Shown here piece after piece: positions 61,701-64,000 of a stretch of 64,000 nt of DNA. Source of the stretch: Chrysomallon squamiferum. Taxonomy: Eukaryota; Mollusca; Gastropoda; Neomphalida; Peltospiridae. A program made the translations under genes and the position numbers. The stretch covers positions 15,364,956-15,428,955 of the forward strand of contig CM022671.1 in NCBI GenBank assembly GCA_012295275.1. The letters are read 5' to 3'. The notes under the pieces were generated by a model, which did no database searches, was not told the origin of the DNA, and saw only the letters and a list, made by a program, of their open reading frames with translations. The first letter of the stretch is position 1. Each line of letters begins with the position of its first letter.

Positions 61701-63737
61701 ACCATACCTCATCCAAGTGAGTGTCTAATACTGTAAATAAAATTATCTATCTCAGTTAAAACTGTACCACACCTCATCCAAGTGTATGCCTAATACTGTA
61801 AATAAAATTAGACATCTCAGTTAAAACTGTACCACACTTCATCTAAGTGAGTGTCTAATACTGTAAATAAAATTATCTCAGTTAAAACTGTACCACACCT
61901 CATCTGAGTGTCTAATACTGTAAATAAAATTATCTCAGTTAAAACTGTACCATACCTCATCCAAGTGAGTGTCTAATACTGTAAATAAAATTATCTATCT
62001 CAGTTAAAACTGTACCACACCTCATCCAAGTTTCTAATACTGTAAATAAAATGATCTATATCAGTTAAAACTGTACCACACCTCGTCTAAGTGAGTGTCT
62101 AACAAATACTGTAAATAAAATTATCTATATCAGTTAAAACTGTACCACACCTCACCTAAGTGAGTGTCTAACAAATACTGTAAATAAAATTAGACATCTC
62201 AGTTAAAACTGTACCACACCTCATCCAAGTGAGTGTCTAATACTGTAAATAAAATGATCTATCTCAGTTAAAACTGTACCTAACTTCACCCAAGTGAGTG
62301 TCTAACAAATATTGTAAATAAAATTAGACATCATAATTAAAACTGTATGGAGAAATAACACCAGTCTAAAATATATATAAGTTTTATTTTTTATTATTCA
62401 TTTATAATTTTGGTAAAACTGGACATATAACTGAAGTGAAGAAAACACATTTAGAATAAATAGCAGCATTACAGCTAAATCTCATTTATTTTTAAAGTAA
62501 AATAATACCTTCATAAATACAGATTCAACTGATATCAATTTTGGTGATGTGTCCCTCTCAATACATTTCTGTATATTGAGAACTGCAATAATAAATATAA
62601 GCAATTAATCAGAGTAAACAATTACTGTAATGAAGCAAAACCAAAAATGAAAAATAACAATCAAAGAAAAGAAAAACAATTGAGGAAAAAATCTATGCAC
62701 TTATAGAGATCTAAATATTTATTTTAAATGTTTGAGATTAAATTATATATTTTGTTGGTCCATAAAAAAAAAAAAATAATAATACCTTGCCATGATTTGA
62801 CTTGTTTCTAATTGATAAACTAAAAATAAAATATATATTTTTAATTATAATTTATGTTTATAGGGGTAAAAAAGAATCCTCCAAAATCTGCTAGAACACA
62901 GAGTTATCATATTAACATGTGCTTCAAGCTGAAAAAGCTCTCGTGTTTGTTGATTAAGTATCAATTTAATAAAGATTAATGGAACAGAACTAAACATTCA
63001 TATCAGACTAGATTGTTCCACTAAGGTTTCAGTGGTTTGCTTTATCAATCCCTGAACTGACAGAGAAATCCACATAGTCCATGATTTATGTTATTTATGA
63101 AGTTTGTTTATTTGTTAATAATTACAGAACACATAACTTAAATATGAAAATATAATTTACCCATATCCTCATGAGACATGATGTGCTGTACTTCTTTTCC
63201 ATGTCTGAAAACTGTGCTTGCTTCTGAATATCTTAATCCAGTCTAACAAAATAAAAGCACAATTACTCTAACCATAGAACTAATCTTACACTGATTATTA
63301 CAATGAAATTTCTCTATTAGATCAGGCTTTAAATCCAAAGTGTGCGTTTAACAAATTTTCTGCAAGTTGATCAATGAAGCAAACCAAAAAAAAACCTGGG
63401 TATATGAGGGAAAAACATTTAAAATTTATACTGGTATCAGTATGAAAAAAAGAATCATTGTATACCTTCTTTTTGTCAGTTCGTTTGGTTAGCTTTGTCT
63501 TCTGTCTTTTTATATCTTCTGAGAAAGGTTTCATGCATTTTCATGAGAAGTTCCTGTATTGAACAAAATTAAATACAAAATAATTGTTGTAAAGCACACT
63601 GTTAATCAGTGATAAAATATTAGAAAATAAAAAACAATTTCTACCTGGAGCCTTGGACACCACTTGACTGAGTCTTCAGCAAGCTGAATCAGCAGTGTGA
63701 CACAGTAATTATCTATACTTCTCAGTGTCCGCACTAT
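53186..63737 (-). CDS. C-terminal part of a large conserved protein, not identified
   Basis: Sixteen minus-strand exons join in phase to about 685 residues ending at a TGA (53186); the 5' end lies beyond the window. Exons: 63645-63737, 63466-63553, 63161-63242, 62509-62582, 60874-60998, 60132-60247, 59444-59518, 58198-58310, 57757-57904, 57248-57417, 56258-56340, 55830-55896, 55310-55519, 54791-54967, 54071-54256, 53186-53437. Notable segments: LTKRTDKKKTGLRYSEASTV, LPPNPYPRLITRLRQSAVK, LPWMDVAGFPPERGTESI, the aromatic HEHYYIQGPSGYERDVQRL, QYFPDNPQAYYQSVFL, and long amphipathic helices (LDQELLTAAEKCQWLTVHRQ; FHQKILTVCEWRISMAVDSF). The last 65 residues are polar and probably disordered. The whole looks like an all-helical scaffold or complex subunit. 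No enzyme motif or membrane segment is evident, and I do not recognise the family. Exon 63466-63553 needs a one-base frame change to stay open. Exon 55310-55519 could end earlier, at a CAG|GTCTAT donor. Confidence 0.8.
55974..56031. repeat. (AAT)n microsatellite in an intron
   Basis: An AAT run of about 57 bases inside an intron of the large minus-strand gene. A (TA)n run lies at 56357-56380. Confidence 0.93.
58748..58782. repeat. poly(A) run of about 35 bases
   Basis: An uninterrupted A run in the intron between exons 58198-58310 and 59444-59518 of the large minus-strand gene. Confidence 0.9.
60962..62348. repeat. 22-copy ~65-bp array duplicating a 3' splice site and exon start
   Basis: About 22 head-to-tail copies of a 53-70 base unit with consensus parts TCAGTTAAAACTGTACCACA, CCTCATCCAAGTGAGTGTCT and AATACTGTAAATAAAATTAT. 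The first copy is the start of a real coding exon (60874-60998). On the minus strand each unit reads TTTTAACTG (branch-point-like), TTTATTTACAG (acceptor), then about 30-36 bases of the exon with a GATGAG|GTGTGG donor-like site. Copies vary by deletion; some keep the full exon start (AACAAATACTG variants near 61128, 62101, 62170 and 62303). The array fills almost the whole intron. Confidence 0.95.
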
Positions 63738-64000
63738 CTGGCAAATAAATAAACAAATTAAAAATATAGTATACACACCACAGTCACAGATGCACTTATG
63801 TATATATGTGTGTGTGTGTGTCTGTGTGTGTGTGTGTGATAAACACAAATAACACAGACATATCTATTCACAAATATGTACATTTTATACACACACCCAT
63901 CTGCAAAACAAACACAAACACATATATATATACAGAGATAAGCAACACACACAAACACACATGCAGTGGAAAATGATGAATATAATCTGAAAACTAGTTT

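Noticed and set aside
53186-63737. Assignment of the large minus-strand protein to WASH-complex, CYFIP or NCKAP1-type scaffolds
   Set aside because: The helical character is similar, but its motifs do not match what I know of those families, so no name is given.
1-64000. CRISPR arrays, bacterial operons, tRNA or rRNA genes
   Set aside because: The repeats seen are microsatellites, minisatellites or MITEs without spacer structure, the genes carry spliceosomal introns, and no tRNA B-box or rRNA core was recognised by eye.

Overview
This is a stretch of AT-rich nuclear DNA from an animal. Genes are split by GT-AG introns with pyrimidine-rich acceptors, poly(A) signals are AATAAA, and simple-sequence repeats are dense: (GA)n, (AC)n, (AAT)n, (ATTT)n and long A/T runs. 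Gene content (Ubc13, Mediator subunit 20, two PTB-domain proteins, a PhnD-like binding protein carrying introns) fits an invertebrate, most likely a lophotrochozoan such as a mollusc. That placement is inference; no rRNA or mitochondrial marker is present.

Layout. (1) 1780-6313, plus strand: complete five-exon UBE2N/Ubc13 gene. (2) 6.3-18.2 kb: no gene recognised; microsatellites, a Tigger/pogo-like miniature transposon (15740-15948) and small duplications. (3) 18211-20010 and 21862-23271, minus strand: two neighbouring genes, each with an essentially intronless coding region and an N-terminal PTB-like domain followed by a long low-complexity tail. (4) 23.3-30.6 kb: repeats, a small GC-rich island with a Ser/Thr-type repeat, and a possible remote 5' UTR exon. 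(5) 30607-34088, plus strand: complete four-exon MED20 gene. (6) 34.1-47.8 kb: a long AT hairpin, three candidate DNA-transposon MITEs, and a few exon-like islands of uncertain status. (7) 48661-51169, plus strand: a five-exon gene (possible sixth exon at 47856) encoding a type-2 periplasmic-binding-protein fold of the PhnD/phosphonate-binding type. (8) 53186-63737, minus strand: the 3' part (16 exons seen, about 685 residues) of a large helical protein that I could not name and that continues beyond the window; it converges tail-to-tail with gene 7.

The most unusual items are the eukaryotic PhnD-like gene and two tandem arrays sitting exactly on splice junctions. An array of about 22 copies in the minus-strand gene multiplies a complete 3' splice site with the first ~36 bases of the adjoining exon. 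A ~45-bp array starts at a 5' splice site of the PhnD-like gene. The genes do not form one obvious pathway. UBE2N works in K63 ubiquitin signalling, MED20 in transcription, and the PTB proteins are presumptive adaptors.
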